From assembly GCA_034769895.1 (NCBI GenBank), contig CM068373.1, positions 200,488,134-200,552,133 of the forward strand: DNA of 64,000 nucleotides, written 5' to 3'. The DNA comes from Magicicada septendecula (lineage: Eukaryota > Arthropoda > Insecta > Hemiptera > Cicadidae). The notes under the pieces are model-generated. The model made no database searches and was not told the origin of the DNA. It saw nothing but the letters and a program-made list of their open reading frames with translations. The first letter of the stretch is position 1, and each line of letters starts with the position of its first letter. Shown in pieces: positions 22,631 through 36,530 of this stretch. The position numbers and the translations under genes were made by a program.

Positions 22631-24065
22631 ATTGGGGAGTCGTTATTCCGTTCCTTGGATACCAGGGAGCTAAGGGAGGTATCCAAGAGGTGGCTTGTCC
22701 CGATTCTGCACGAGACCATCTCACTCCGTCCCAGCAGATGGCCCTAGACCAACTTTGTGAGGAATTTCCCTCGGTGTTAACTCCTACCCTGGGACTCACA
22801 CATTTGTTGGAGTATAAGATCCGTCTTACAGACTCCAAAATTGTGAGGTCACATCCGTACAATTCGCACCTCCGAAAATGGCCGTTCTAAGGGAGAAGGT
22901 TCAAGAGCTGTTAGAGCAAGGGGTCATTGAACCTTCTAATTCTAGTTATGCAAGTCCAGCGTTTCTGGTACCCAAGCAAGCCTGGGGGTAAACACCGAAT
23001 GGTGATTGATTATAGAAAACTGAACGCGAATATTGAAGTGGATTCGGTTCCCCTTCCGGGTCTCCACTCAGCTTTTGACTGGTTTAGAGAGGCCAAGTAC
23101 TTCACCGTGATTGACCTCAATGCTGCATATCACCAGATCCCTTTGTCCAAGGAAAGCAGACCATACACGGCGTTCTGTGTGCCGTGGAATTTTTATCAGT
23201 ACACTCGAGGTCCCATGGGCCTGGCAGTGGGCGCCCAAACCCTCACGCGTCTACTCGACCGTGTATTTAACGATGTTAAGTTTAAATTCATTTTCAACTA
23301 TTTAGATGACTTGCTCGTGTATAGCAAGACTTATGAGGAACATCTATGTCATCTAAGGCAGGTGATGTGCAGATTAAAGAGCGCGGGTCTCACGGTTAAT
23401 CCGGAGAAGGTGCGTTTCGCACAAGAAAGTATTTCCTTCTTGGGGAATTTTGTCTCGCACCGGGGTGTCACATTGGCTCCTGAAAGGACATAGGCCATCT
23501 GGGATTTTCCACCTCCTAGGGATGCCAAAGGCATTGCTAGGTTTTTCTGCTTAGTAAATTTTTACCGTTGATTTATTCCAAATGCAGCGGAGATAGCTGT
23601 CCCATTAAACGAATTAAGAAAAAAAGGGACCAAGTTTGTGTGGGGTGAGAGACAGCAGAAGGCCTTTGATACCTTGAAGGAGGCTATCATCTCCCCACCG
23701 GTGCTACGGATGCCAGATTTTTCACAGCCGTTCATACTGCAGACGGACGCTAGTTCGGTGGCGCTCGGGGCGGTTCTGTCCCAAATCGTTGATGGTGCTA
23801 GGCAGCCTGTGGCCTTTATTTCCCGAACGTTGACCCAGCAAGAAAGAAAGTCTTCAGTGTATGAGCTAGAGTGTTTAGCTGGTTTGTACGCTCTAGATAA
23901 ATTCAGGCGTTTCTTGGAACATGCTGATTTGCTGCTCGAGACCGACAATCAGGCTCTCTCTCTTGGCTTCTTGCTCATTCCCGGCAACTGGGTAAGATTG
24001 GTAGATGGGCGGTCAAGATCTCATCCTTCAAGTTCAAAGCGCAACACATTAGGGGAACTCAAAAT
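22631..24065 (+). pseudogene. Gypsy reverse transcriptase and RNase H, multiply broken
   Basis: The RT fingers and palm are plain: Val-Ile-Asp-Tyr-Arg-Lys-Leu-Asn near 23002, Phe-Thr-Val-Ile-Asp-Leu near 23101, and the catalytic Tyr-Leu-Asp-Asp at about 23299. RNase H follows from about 23730 (Gln-Thr-Asp-Ala-Ser-Ser) with Tyr-Glu-Leu-Glu and a Thr-Asp-Asn motif near 23940. Breaks are a frame change near 22860, a 4-bp tandem duplication CAAGCAAG at 22973-22980 that shifts the frame, TAG at 23491-23493, TGA at 23569-23571, and a shift at the CT run 23953-23964. Together these prevent a single polypeptide. The family copies RNA to DNA and removes RNA from the hybrid. Confidence 0.85.
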
Positions 24066-25361
24066 GTGGTTGCAGATGCTTTGTCACGCATGTTTTCCCA
24101 GCCCATTGAAGCCCAATCTGAGCAACCCTGTTCAGTTCTGCTAGATTTTCCGTTAGCCTTCACTGATGTGTTGCCCCATCATTTGAACGACGAAGAGCTG
24201 GGTCCAATCATCCAGAACATAAAGGAGGGTAACGTACAGGACCCTTACTTCCTGTCCAAGGGAGTCCTGTGTTGTAGGGAGAGAAAGGGACGTGCCCCTA
24301 AGATCGTGCTGCCTAGCAAGTTAGTGCCCATGGTCTTCAGCTATTATCACAATTCCCCAGTAGGAGGCCACAAGGGAATTTCTAAGACCATTTCTAGCAT
24401 TAGGCGCCATTTCATCTGGAAGGGCATTGATAGGGTCATTGCGACGCGGGTTAAGAGTTGTCATCTCTGTGGCTTGAGTAAGCCTGCCCAGAACACCAAA
24501 TTAGGGTTTCTGTCATCTGATGTGGCGAGCAGAGCGATGGAGAAACTATTCATCGACTACGTGGGACCCTTCCCCCGTAGCAACTCGGGTAATGCTTACA
24601 TGCTTGTCTGTGTGGATGCTTTTTCGAACTGGCTGTTGCCCTTACGGCAGGCAACGGCTCATTTGACCGTAAGCGCGCTCCAGAATCATGTATTTCAGCA
24701 TTTCGGTCTTCCGACCATCATTGTCTCTGACAATGGTCCACAGTTTATTTCGGGTGAGTTTCGGCGAATGTGTTTCGCCAGTGGGATCAAACATGTAACC
24801 ACTTCTCCTTATTACCCACAGCCGTCCCATGCGGAGAGATTCAACAGGAATCTCAGGTCCGCACTTATTGATTATCATGCAGAGCAACAGACCACCTGGG
24901 ACCAGAATCTTAAGTGGTTACAGCTAGCCTTTAATACGGCCCTACATGACAGTCACCAGGCCATTCCCTTCGAAATTATGTTTGGATTCTCGCCCGCACT
25001 CCCGTTGATTAAGTTGTGGAACATTGAGGATCTTCTGCCACGGGAGCCAGATAGTGGAACAGCGGAGAGGTGGAAGGAGGCTCGGAGGAATTTCCTGCGA
25101 GCGCACGAACGGATCCGTCGTCGATATAATCGGGGGCGAATTCCTAACCCCTTTCAGCCAGGAGACTGGGTCTACTGTCAAAGCCAACCGATCAGCTCAG
25201 CTGTGGACAAGAGAGCCGCAAAGTTATGTTATCGCTGGTCGGGGCTATATCGTATCCTGGGGTTCGCGTCGCCGGTGACGGCTAGGTTGGACGAACTGGG
25301 GTGCGATTATAAAGAAATCACGACACACATTTCAAAACTGAAGCTCTGTCGAAGGGGGTAG
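24066..25361 (+). pseudogene. Gypsy integrase, frame intact but cut off from pol
   Basis: The 431-residue frame opens with the end of RNase H (Val-Val-Ala-Asp-Ala-Leu-Ser-Arg). A zinc-binding His...His...Cys-His-Leu-Cys domain lies at about 24347-24475. The catalytic triad is complete: Asp in Phe-Ile-Asp-Tyr-Val-Gly-Pro-Phe (about 24550), Asp in Val-Ser-Asp-Asn-Gly-Pro-Gln-Phe (about 24725), and Glu in His-Ala-Glu-Arg-Phe (about 24830). A basic C-terminal domain with a Tyr-Arg-Trp-Ser-Gly-Leu-Tyr motif ends at TAG 25359. Integrase joins cDNA to the chromosome. Its frame is 1296 bp without a stop, unlike the upstream genes, but it lacks its own start and depends on the broken pol. Confidence 0.85.
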
Positions 25362-27730
<2,369 letters not shown>

Positions 27731-28055
27731 AATTTTTAACACTACCTTCGTTTAAGCGCATTCACTCAATTAATAATTATACTGCGTTATTGCGAACTGT
27801 TTTAGTCAGTAAAATAACTGTAATTTTAGGATTCTTATTTACGTGAACGTAAAAATCGCCGTCTAATACGGACGCTCTAGTCCCCCAGTAGAGGCAAAGT
27901 ATGCGCGTAATTGTTTAAAATTTTTCACAGACAAAAGAGAAGGGCGTAAAAAATTCACTCATTCATAAGGACGTCCGTTTTTTACACACGAGGATTTACG
28001 TCCGCAAAAACAAAATTACCGGAAGCAGCTTAGGAAGATCCGGAGTGTGTCCATC

Positions 28056-28063
28056 ACTCTCTC

Positions 28064-28115
<52 letters not shown>
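28056..28115. repeat. CT microsatellite
   Basis: Mirror of the GA run at 9294-9345, almost pure CT here. Confidence 0.9.
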
Positions 28116-28117
<2 letters not shown>

Positions 28118-29254
28118 CACACATGGCGTTCCGACAGTAGAGACTACCTTTTAAAAAAATCGTATTTTAAAATTACTTTTCCTACCCACATGCGTCGCTC
28201 TCTGAAGTGTTTTCCTATAGATACACTTAATTAGTATTTTAACCGCTAAAAATAAAGTATTTCGTTTCGTTAGAGACCAAGTAAAACGGGGTCACATTGA
28301 ATCAAACACAGACACAGACACATTAACCACTTCACTTGTTTCTCTTTCAGTTACCGACTGTTTTACAATTATTTATTTAAAACTAGACACAGGTTTATTT
28401 ATTTAAACCTGTTTGTGTGTTTGTCCTAATATAAGGGCATAGACAAGGTGGGGAATTACGACATACCCAGATAAATAGCAATCGTTCGCCGCGGCTCCGC
28501 GTTTCTCCATGTTAAATTCAACGAACACTTCGTCCACGCGTTCCGACGAGACGCTAGCACTCGATCGATAAAGCACACTTTTTTTAGGTTAGAAAGCACT
28601 AGTTTTCACCACAGTGTCCGGCTGCTAACCGACACGTAGGCAGTAAGTCTATTAAATTTCAATAACGCACATTTTTTAGGTTAGAAACCACTTGTTTTCA
28701 ACAACGTTCCCCAGAACAAGATTCTCTATCTATATACACGAGGTTCGTTCGCTAAACCCTTCGGTCTTATCTCAACTTTCGCGACCGACACGTCGTCCAG
28801 AGCCCGAGATAGTTGACTGCAGCGTTCCTCGGTTTAATATATGGTAATATCGGTCGTGTTTTGTATTTATTTTCCGTTATTACATTTTTTATGTGTGTAC
28901 ATATTATTTTTTTGTAATATCTATGATTATTTTTCTTAATCACACACACGCGCGCGCGTAAATTTTGTGGTCGACAATCATATAATTTGAATACTTTTAC
29001 ACTGTTTCCAACTAGTGTAGGCAGCACAGCGATTCTAATCAACGAGACTGTAGCTAAAAATATTTATGGTCCAAAGCCCGAGCTAGTTGACTGCGGCGTT
29101 CCTCGGTTTAATATACGGTGATATCAGTCACGTTTTGTATTTCTTTTTTGTTATTACATTTTTATTTTTTTATTTACTTTTTATTTCTTTTATTTATTTA
29201 TTTTTTTTTTTTTGTAATTTTTTTAAATTTTTGTGTATATTATTTTTTGTAATA

Positions 29255-29320
29255 TCTACGATTATTTTTCTTAATTATACTATTTAAATCGATTAAACTT
29301 TGTATTCCGGTATATGACCT

Positions 29321-29385
<65 letters not shown>

Positions 29386-29544
29386 GCACACACAAACACT
29401 ACGACAACAGTACACCCATCCGCGGCCTCCGCGTACAACGTGGGGAGAATCCGAGATCATCGATGAATCTATGAGGAGGGGGAGGCGGTGGTGAGTTTTT
29501 GAAGTAGGTCAAGTGGAACCGTTGCATCATATTGCGCAACGTAT

Positions 29545-29577
<33 letters not shown>

Positions 29578-29659
29578 ACTACGTCAACAGAACACCCATC
29601 CGCGGCCTCCGCGCACAACGTGGGGAGAATCCGAGGACAAATATTTTACAAATAATTTG

Positions 29660-29697
<38 letters not shown>

Positions 29698-30128
29698 AAG
29701 CGAACACTACACCCATCCGCGGCTTCAGCGTACTACGTGGGGAGAATCAGAGGCCATAGTTAGGTGCCGCGTCGGGGAGGTAGTGGCGAGCTGTGGAAGT
29801 AGGTCAAGTGGAACCATTGCATCATATTGTGCAACAGTATGACACACACACACACACAATAGTTACGCTCGTTAGTTGAACAAGTGAGCGGGGAGGGGGA
29901 ATTGACAAGAAACCAATACTCTCATCTAAGCGTAATAACCCGAGCCCGAGCTATTTGACTGAATCGTTCTTGGTTTAATATAAGGTGATATCGGTCTTGT
30001 TTTGTACGTATTTATTTTTCGTTATTACATTTTTTTATGTTTGTATATATTATTTTTGTAATATCTACGATTATTTTTCTTTTTTATACTATTTACATTG
30101 ATTAAACATTGTATATCTGTATATGACC

Positions 30129-30162
<34 letters not shown>

Positions 30163-30530
30163 CCTACCACGCCCCCTTTTTGTAATATCAACGATTATTT
30201 TCCTTAATTGTACTATTTACATCGATTAAACATTGTATTTCTGTTTATGACCTAACACACACACACACACACACACACAGTCTGCTACGCCCCCATCTCC
30301 CATCTGTAATGTCTACGATTATTTTTCTTAATTATACTTTTTACATTGAATAAACCTACGATTATTTTTCTTAATCACACACACACACAAACCACATCCT
30401 GCCCCGCCCTACCCTTTCTGTGACGTCGGTTATGTTTTGTATTTATTGTTTGTTAATAAATTTTTATTTATTTTTTTTTAGTTATACTATTTACATCGAT
30501 TAAACATTGTATTTCTGTATATGACCTATG
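29255..30530. repeat. CA-linked satellite units, right arm
   Basis: Mirrored type A units appear near 29255, 30075, 30180, 30300 and 30475. Type B units with the CCGCGG core appear near 29415, 29597 and 29713. (CA)n runs separate them (29325-29380, 29546-29577, 29663-29696, 30132-30162, 30255-30280). There are more copies than on the left, which accounts for much of the arm-length difference. Confidence 0.75.
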
Positions 30531-30830
30531 AGCCCGAGCCCCAAACCGACCGAGACCGAATCGAAAGAGAGCTGAGACCGAAACGAACGAACTAAACAGA
30601 AACGAACGAGAAATGGAACCGAAACGAACGAACTAGACAGAAACGAACTAGAATTAGACATCATATTCGAGAACTAGACCGAAATGAACGATAACCAGAC
30701 CGAAACGAACGAGAACTAGACCGAAATGAAGACCAGACCCCGAACTGACCGAGACCGAGATGAACGATAACGAGACCGAAGTGAACGAGAAATAGACCGA
30801 AATGAACGAGAACCAGACCCGTCACGATCT
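30525..30830. repeat. Tandem repeats mirroring 7045-7500
   Basis: Copies of CGAACGAGAACTAGACCGAAA-like units, the reverse complement of the left-arm block, with fewer units. Confidence 0.8.
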
Positions 30831-31018
30831 ACTCCGATGACCGGATCTACGACCTCACGATCGGCCATGACCTACCTCATGGACCAATATAATTATAACA
30901 GGTATTTGGAACGTTATTTTTGCGCAACGGATATAACAGTGACTAAAAAGTTGATATACCTTTTCCGCACTATCCGAAATGAACGAGAACAACTTAGTTT
31001 GTGAAAACATTTCCGCGC

Positions 31019-31078
<60 letters not shown>

Positions 31079-31328
31079 CGACACCGAAATGTACGAGAAC
31101 GAAATATTTTGCGAAAAAATGTGCACACATTAGGCGATACGGAAACAATAACGCGAATAAAACAATAGGCGCTACTAGAACAATAGCATCGCTAATACAT
31201 TAGGCGATACGGAAACAATAGGCGATATGGCTACAACGGGATGACTAACACAATATGCGCTACGGAAACAATACCATCACTAAAACGTTAGGCGATACGG
31301 AAATTATACGGTCATGATCGGCCGTTAG

Positions 31329-31804
31329 TGACGTCATCACCATCCACCCCATCCCACCCCGTCCATCGATTTAACCTTCCAGTGACGTCACGGATTACCG
31401 CGAACCAGCGGTTGAACGAGGGGGGTGGTGGTGGTCAGTCGTGACGTCATGTCGAGGTAGGTTCAGAGAGCATCCGTTCGTGACGTCACTCGTGATATCA
31501 TGATCAGCTGCTCGTGTCGTCATCACCCTCCACCCCGTCAATTGATTTAGCTCCACCACAACCCTCGTCCATTGATTTAGGACGCCCCCCCCAGTCTAAC
31601 CATCATATTGTGGTAGGTCAAGAGAGCGCCTGTTCGTGACGTCACTTGTGACGTCATGATCAGCTGTTCGTGACGTCATCAACCTCCACCCACCTCCCGC
31701 CAATTGATTCAGCCCTCCACCCACCTGTCCACTGATTCAGTATCCCGCCCAAGGTCAAAAGTGCATCCTTATATAGGTGAAGAGTGCATCTGTTCGTGAC
31801 GTCA
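31329..31804. promoter_or_regulatory. Cluster of eight TGACGTCA palindromes, right arm
   Basis: Perfect octamers start at 31329, 31383, 31442, 31481, 31637, 31649, 31671 and 31797. A TATATAAGG-like string on the minus strand lies near 31770-31779, between CRE copies. The left arm has the diverged CTACATAAAG there. If functional, the arrangement would fit a promoter firing inward, but no transcript start can be assigned. Confidence 0.55.
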
Positions 31805-31931
31805 TCACTCCACTCCACCACCGTCCTGTGACGTCGTTACCCTCCACCCCGTCCCAAAAATTGTGATTGTGCGGGACTCTATTAGTTGACATGCAAGTGG
31901 GCCCGTACCCCTCCCCCCCGGCATACTACTC

Positions 31932-31935
31932 AAAT
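31932..31935. repeat. Possible AAAT target-site duplication, right
   Basis: AAAT follows the mirrored end CTACTC, matching 6228-6231. Confidence 0.35.
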
Positions 31936-34900
31936 GTACTTCAATTTACTTAAACAATAATACACTTCAACTAAAATTACAGATACAAATATATAATCCA
32001 GATATAAACTATATATAATCTATATGCAAATTTTATATAAATCTATATAAAAATATAAATCTATGCATATTATTTTAAATATAAATCTTAGCACATGGAA
32101 GTCATGTATGATTCTCCATACAGATATTTTTTCAGATGAGTTACAGCATTCTCCATTAGGCGCACTCCATGCGTCACACTAGTACTATCTGAATATACTC
32201 ATTTATCAACTGTCCGTTCATTGTGACTTCTAATGTGTGCTCCGGAGCCTTAGACTTTGTGTCGTTTTCTTTTTGTTTCAGAACATTGTTAATAAAAAAA
32301 GTCATTGCAAAATTTAAATTGCAATGGATATATTTGAATTCAGCCATAATCTTGAAAGAGGCTACAATAAATTCTCAAAAATTTAAAGTCTGTAACGGAG
32401 TTGTATTGGATGACTTTAGCAGTTAGTGAAGGACCTACAAAGAAAGTTTATACCAATGCGAGTAAAATATGAATGGTCAAAAGTTAACTATGACCATAAA
32501 TTTTATTAGTTTTACCAGAACTGTTTAAAATATTCCAGCTTTTACTTAAAATCTTAGTTTTGAGAAAAGATCATTGTATGCTACAACATTCATTTTGCCA
32601 TAATAAACAAGTGGAAATTAATAAAATAAATGTCATCAATAAGACATCATAAAGGGTTCATGAAAAAATCATTATGTTGAGATTTCTTTTTAGATGTAAG
32701 TTGATAATACGACAGGATATCCCGTAATTACCTGTGCCACGAAACAAAGGAAAGCCTTCCATATCCCTAATATTAAGTGCTAATTAAACTATACTTAGTA
32801 CCTTTGGTGTAATTCATAAAAAACGATACATAGATGCATCCCACGGTAGTAGTAATATATTCTGACCACTTTCTGTCGTATTGTGGTCGTATTCCAATCA
32901 TAAGTTTAGAAAAAGACACTTGAAGTAATGTTTCTCTACATAATAACAACGCAGCCAATGCATCAAAACCTGTGCAGGAAAATCTAAGACGTAAGATATG
33001 AAATATGTTCAAAACGCATATACAAAATAATTACAAATAAATTTGAAATTTACTCGTACATAGACCTACATATACAGTGAGAAAAGAAGCTTGCGTCACA
33101 TTGGTTATAATGTTGTTACTTTAAGTTGTTATTGTTAATTATCTAGGCCTATGCCTTAGTGGAAGATAAAGCTTTGTAGGCACAAATCCGGCCATTAAAA
33201 GCAGTCCAAAATTCATAAACAGTAATTGTAGTAACTGTTGTAGTTTTAAGTAGACACTCTGAAGTGGCCGTAGAGAAAAAAGACTATTTTCTTATACTAC
33301 GCAGAGGCCATATGAGACAATATGTTGATGTGAAAAATTTCTGGCCACACAAATGTAAAAATCTAAAAGTATCTCTAGTACAAAATTGACGTTTAACGTG
33401 ATGAATCTCTTACCGTGAAATATTTACGTAATAAAGAATTAAAATCGTCTTAATCTTTAAGAATAAATATCTCCTATATGCGAAACCTCAAGAAATAAAC
33501 CACCATTCAAGTCGTAAAAAGAATCCATCATCCGCTTTTATGAGTTTTTTAAAGATGATGAAGAGTGTAATTAACTCCTTGACACAGCGGGAGATAAAAC
33601 GCCATCCGTAATAAGCGTACTCGCCGTCTTACGTCGACCAAACAAGACGTATTTGTCAGACGGTGGTAGACAGACGTTATACAGATTATGCTGACGTTAC
33701 ACACGTGCTTAGTATTTATGCGCAAATTGGCACTTATACTAGAATCTGTACACTTTTGTAAACATCTTGCTACAACGTGGAAATGAAAATTATTGTATAA
33801 ATGTTTTTGTTGGTGGTAAGAGTTTAAGCTGTAAAATGTCTTATACAACATTAAAATTTGGTTTGGCTACCTCAAATTTGGCAACGGAGGCAATAATTTA
33901 AAGACAATAGAATCCCTGAGGCTTCCATAGCTCGGATGAGAGTACAGTATCCGCTTAAGAGAGAACGCAGAGATAGGCCAGATTAAAATAAGACCAGTTT
34001 TGATTCAAAGAGATACTTACTTGGCTGGTAGCTGGCAGCTTTAATTTACACACCGCCGAGCTTTGAGACATATCTTAAAATCACCAAATCTATTCATTCT
34101 TCACTTTATTCACCAACGCTCTACGTGGTCACAATGTGCAGCCGACGTTACTGTTAAATCCGTTTTAAACCAACTAGTGAATCTTGCTTTGACATCCCGC
34201 TCAGAAACCTCCTTCGACACATTTTCCTAGCATGTGCGTCACCCGACACCCCTACTGTACAAACATTTAGCAATCAAACTTAACTTCGACTGACTCCTGA
34301 ACTTATAGGGTATCGGTCTACACAAATCACATACACACAAACAAGTAAAACCTCCACCTTTCCTTCTCCCTCGTTACTTCCACCTTCTCAATTCCGGTCT
34401 GTACTGGCGCCCATCACCTCCAAAATACTCAGCCACTGACTGAAGGGTCGCTAGACAGGTTGCCTATCTTGTGATCGTAGCAATACCCATCCTAAAGATG
34501 TTCTTCCCGAATTGGTAAATCCACTTGTGATCTTTTCTTCAAGTTTGACTTTTGAAAGTAATTTTTCCACTTGCAACGCTACAACGATACAACGTTATTA
34601 AATGTAAGCGTGTCGTGCCACACGTTGACGGGCGACAAAATTATAACAATATAAATAACGTGTATGTGTAGTTGGGGTTCAGGAGTAATTATAATAAGAG
34701 TAACTCTTTCTAGGAATCGTAATATGTTTCATTTATTACTTTAAACAAACATAAAAAAATAATAATATAAAATAATGATCAATTCGCCATATGATGTCCA
34801 TTATCTAAGGTTTCAAAGTTTCTTTACTTGCCGTGTTATCATCACAAACATATATCTTAAATTCTAGATATTATATTATAAATTGTATTTAAAAACTTTT

Positions 34901-36526
34901 CTTCATTATATTAAGATTTCTTGCCTACTCAGTCTAAATGTGCTTTTGTTAACAATTATTAATACATTCTTATTCTATATTTTCTTTGTACCTTTCTACG
35001 GCTTTATAATCATTTTAGGACACTTCATTGATTATTTTCAATGATTCTACGTTATGTGCTTTTACTAAGAAAAAGTTAAATAAATTAATTACTTGTTCAT
35101 TTTCCCAGCAATAATTTAACTTATCGTTTCATTGACTGTTCATTCATTAAACAAAACTAATTAAATAATTTTCGCATTACACATTAATTACATTGTTTTT
35201 ATCTCTATCTACATACTTATTATTTACTCTTACACAATTTTTTTTTTATTAAAGTCTTTTAATGTCTTTCTCTTTGATAATTATGTATTGGTTTTTCGTC
35301 ACCTTAAATTCCGCAGAGTTGTCCCATGTCCTCCAGTGATTCCTTCGGTTCGATCCTGCTGGATGTCCTCTCGTCTCTCGTCCTTCATGGTACATTGGCT
35401 ACTGTAGACTATGATGACATGTTGCTCTGGATCTGTAGCTGTTATGATAGAAACGTCTCTAGTCCTCTGCATCTCGTTCCTCTGCTAGTCGTGCTCTCGT
35501 CCTCTGTCAGGAGTTGATGTTCTTAGTTGTCGACTGCTAGTAGACGTCCGACGATTTCTTCGTTACGGTACTTTTTTATTATTGTTTTCATTAATACTTT
35601 AATTAAAACATTACCGTAATACTTTATAAGTTAAGCTACAAAAATCATACTGAAGTTAGATTTAGCGTCTAACTTTGTCCAAAGTAATTAAAAAATTCGC
35701 GTCTCGGACGGGCATAGCGTACCGCCGCGACTGTGGTTTGTTAGAAGAGAGAGTTCGTCTCTCCTGGGCTTCTATTTATATTGTAACATTACATAAGATA
35801 GTGAAAATACATTGATAATTAATAATAAAACAAAGAAGCTGAAGACAAGAAGAAAGGTCAAGAAACTTATAACTCAGAGATTAATGACCAAATTACAAAA
35901 TGACAAACGACTAATAAACTGACGATGACTTGACCCAATAGATTGGATAAACACAAGGAAAATAAAACGGAACAAGGAAGAAGGAACCAGAAACCAGATG
36001 TAATCAAGAAAATAATAACGAACATTGCAATCCCCAAATTATGACTACAAAATATATGTAAACAAATGCACTAAAATAGTTAGGGCATAAATGAGATGTA
36101 CCTATGTTAGTAATAACAAATAAGATAGTAATATTATGCATATTATATGAATGAAGAAAATGTACTTATAAATATAAGGTAGGGAGTTAAAAATAAACAT
36201 ACCCAAATGAATAGTGATAAACATAGTCAAAACCAGTAAACCATACTTTGAGGCAAATAAAGGCCATAGTTAATAATCAAAAGTGATCAAAGTGAATGGA
36301 AAATAAATTAATTATTCATAACCAATAACCACACGATGATGTTAAAATAATTAGACAACATAGTGAATAATATCAAGTGAGTGGAATAAAGAGTGTATCA
36401 ATATAAATAAGTGGTGACATGCTAGGTATAGCATGTCATAAAAAAAAGTGAAAGTGAATAAATAAAAAAACCTTCTATGAAGGAAAAAGTGCAGTGGGTG
36501 AACAGAAAAAGGTATTTTAAATGTAG
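31936..36526. other. Spacer between elements, no gene seen
   Basis: This is AT-rich. The frames of 60-100 residues at 32223, 32773, 33549 and 35326 lack motifs and sit in unremarkable composition. The stretch 35300-35560 is somewhat GC-richer and could be a worn retroelement fragment, but no domain is readable. A 10-bp-stem hairpin (TGACATGCTA, loop GGTA, TAGCATGTCA) lies at 36415-36438. Confidence 0.5.
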
Positions 36527-36530
36527 ACTG
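36527..36530. repeat. ACTG target-site duplication, left
   Basis: ACTG immediately precedes the LTR starting TGTAAT at 36531. ACTG also follows the other LTR end at 62031-62034. Confidence 0.7.

Larger units (their letters stand above)
20193..25361 (+). mobile_element. Decayed Ty3/gypsy retrotransposon inside the inverted unit
   Basis: Plus-strand order is leader, gag, protease, reverse transcriptase, RNase H, integrase, the Ty3/gypsy order. The coding part is GC-richer than its surroundings. I counted three stops and a frameshift in gag/pro, three frameshifts and two stops in RT/RNase H, and an intact integrase frame. No pair of direct repeats flanks it, so the LTRs are lost, very diverged, or outside the part recognised here. 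It lies wholly inside the 25.7-kb inverted unit and so inserted there or was carried along with it. Confidence 0.85.
27731..31931 (-). repeat. Right inverted arm of the 25.7-kb unit
   Basis: This is the reverse complement of the left arm, about 760 bp longer. The inner end (27731-28510) mirrors 8870-9670 almost exactly, including the CT run at 28056-28115. Between about 28550 and 29110 the order of blocks differs from the left arm: a GTTGACTGC...CTCGGTTTAATAT block appears at about 28812, 29085 and 29955 on the right but once (about 8440-8490) on the left. Outward follow CA-linked satellite units (29255-30530), the 18-21-bp tandem block (30525-30830), a CA run (31027-31076), the TGACGTCA block (31329-31804) and the C-rich end. 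Confidence 0.85.

Noticed and set aside
33549-33851. 100-residue minus-strand ORF
   Set aside because: No motif, no neighbour, and average AT-rich composition. Such a length is expected by chance in 64 kb.
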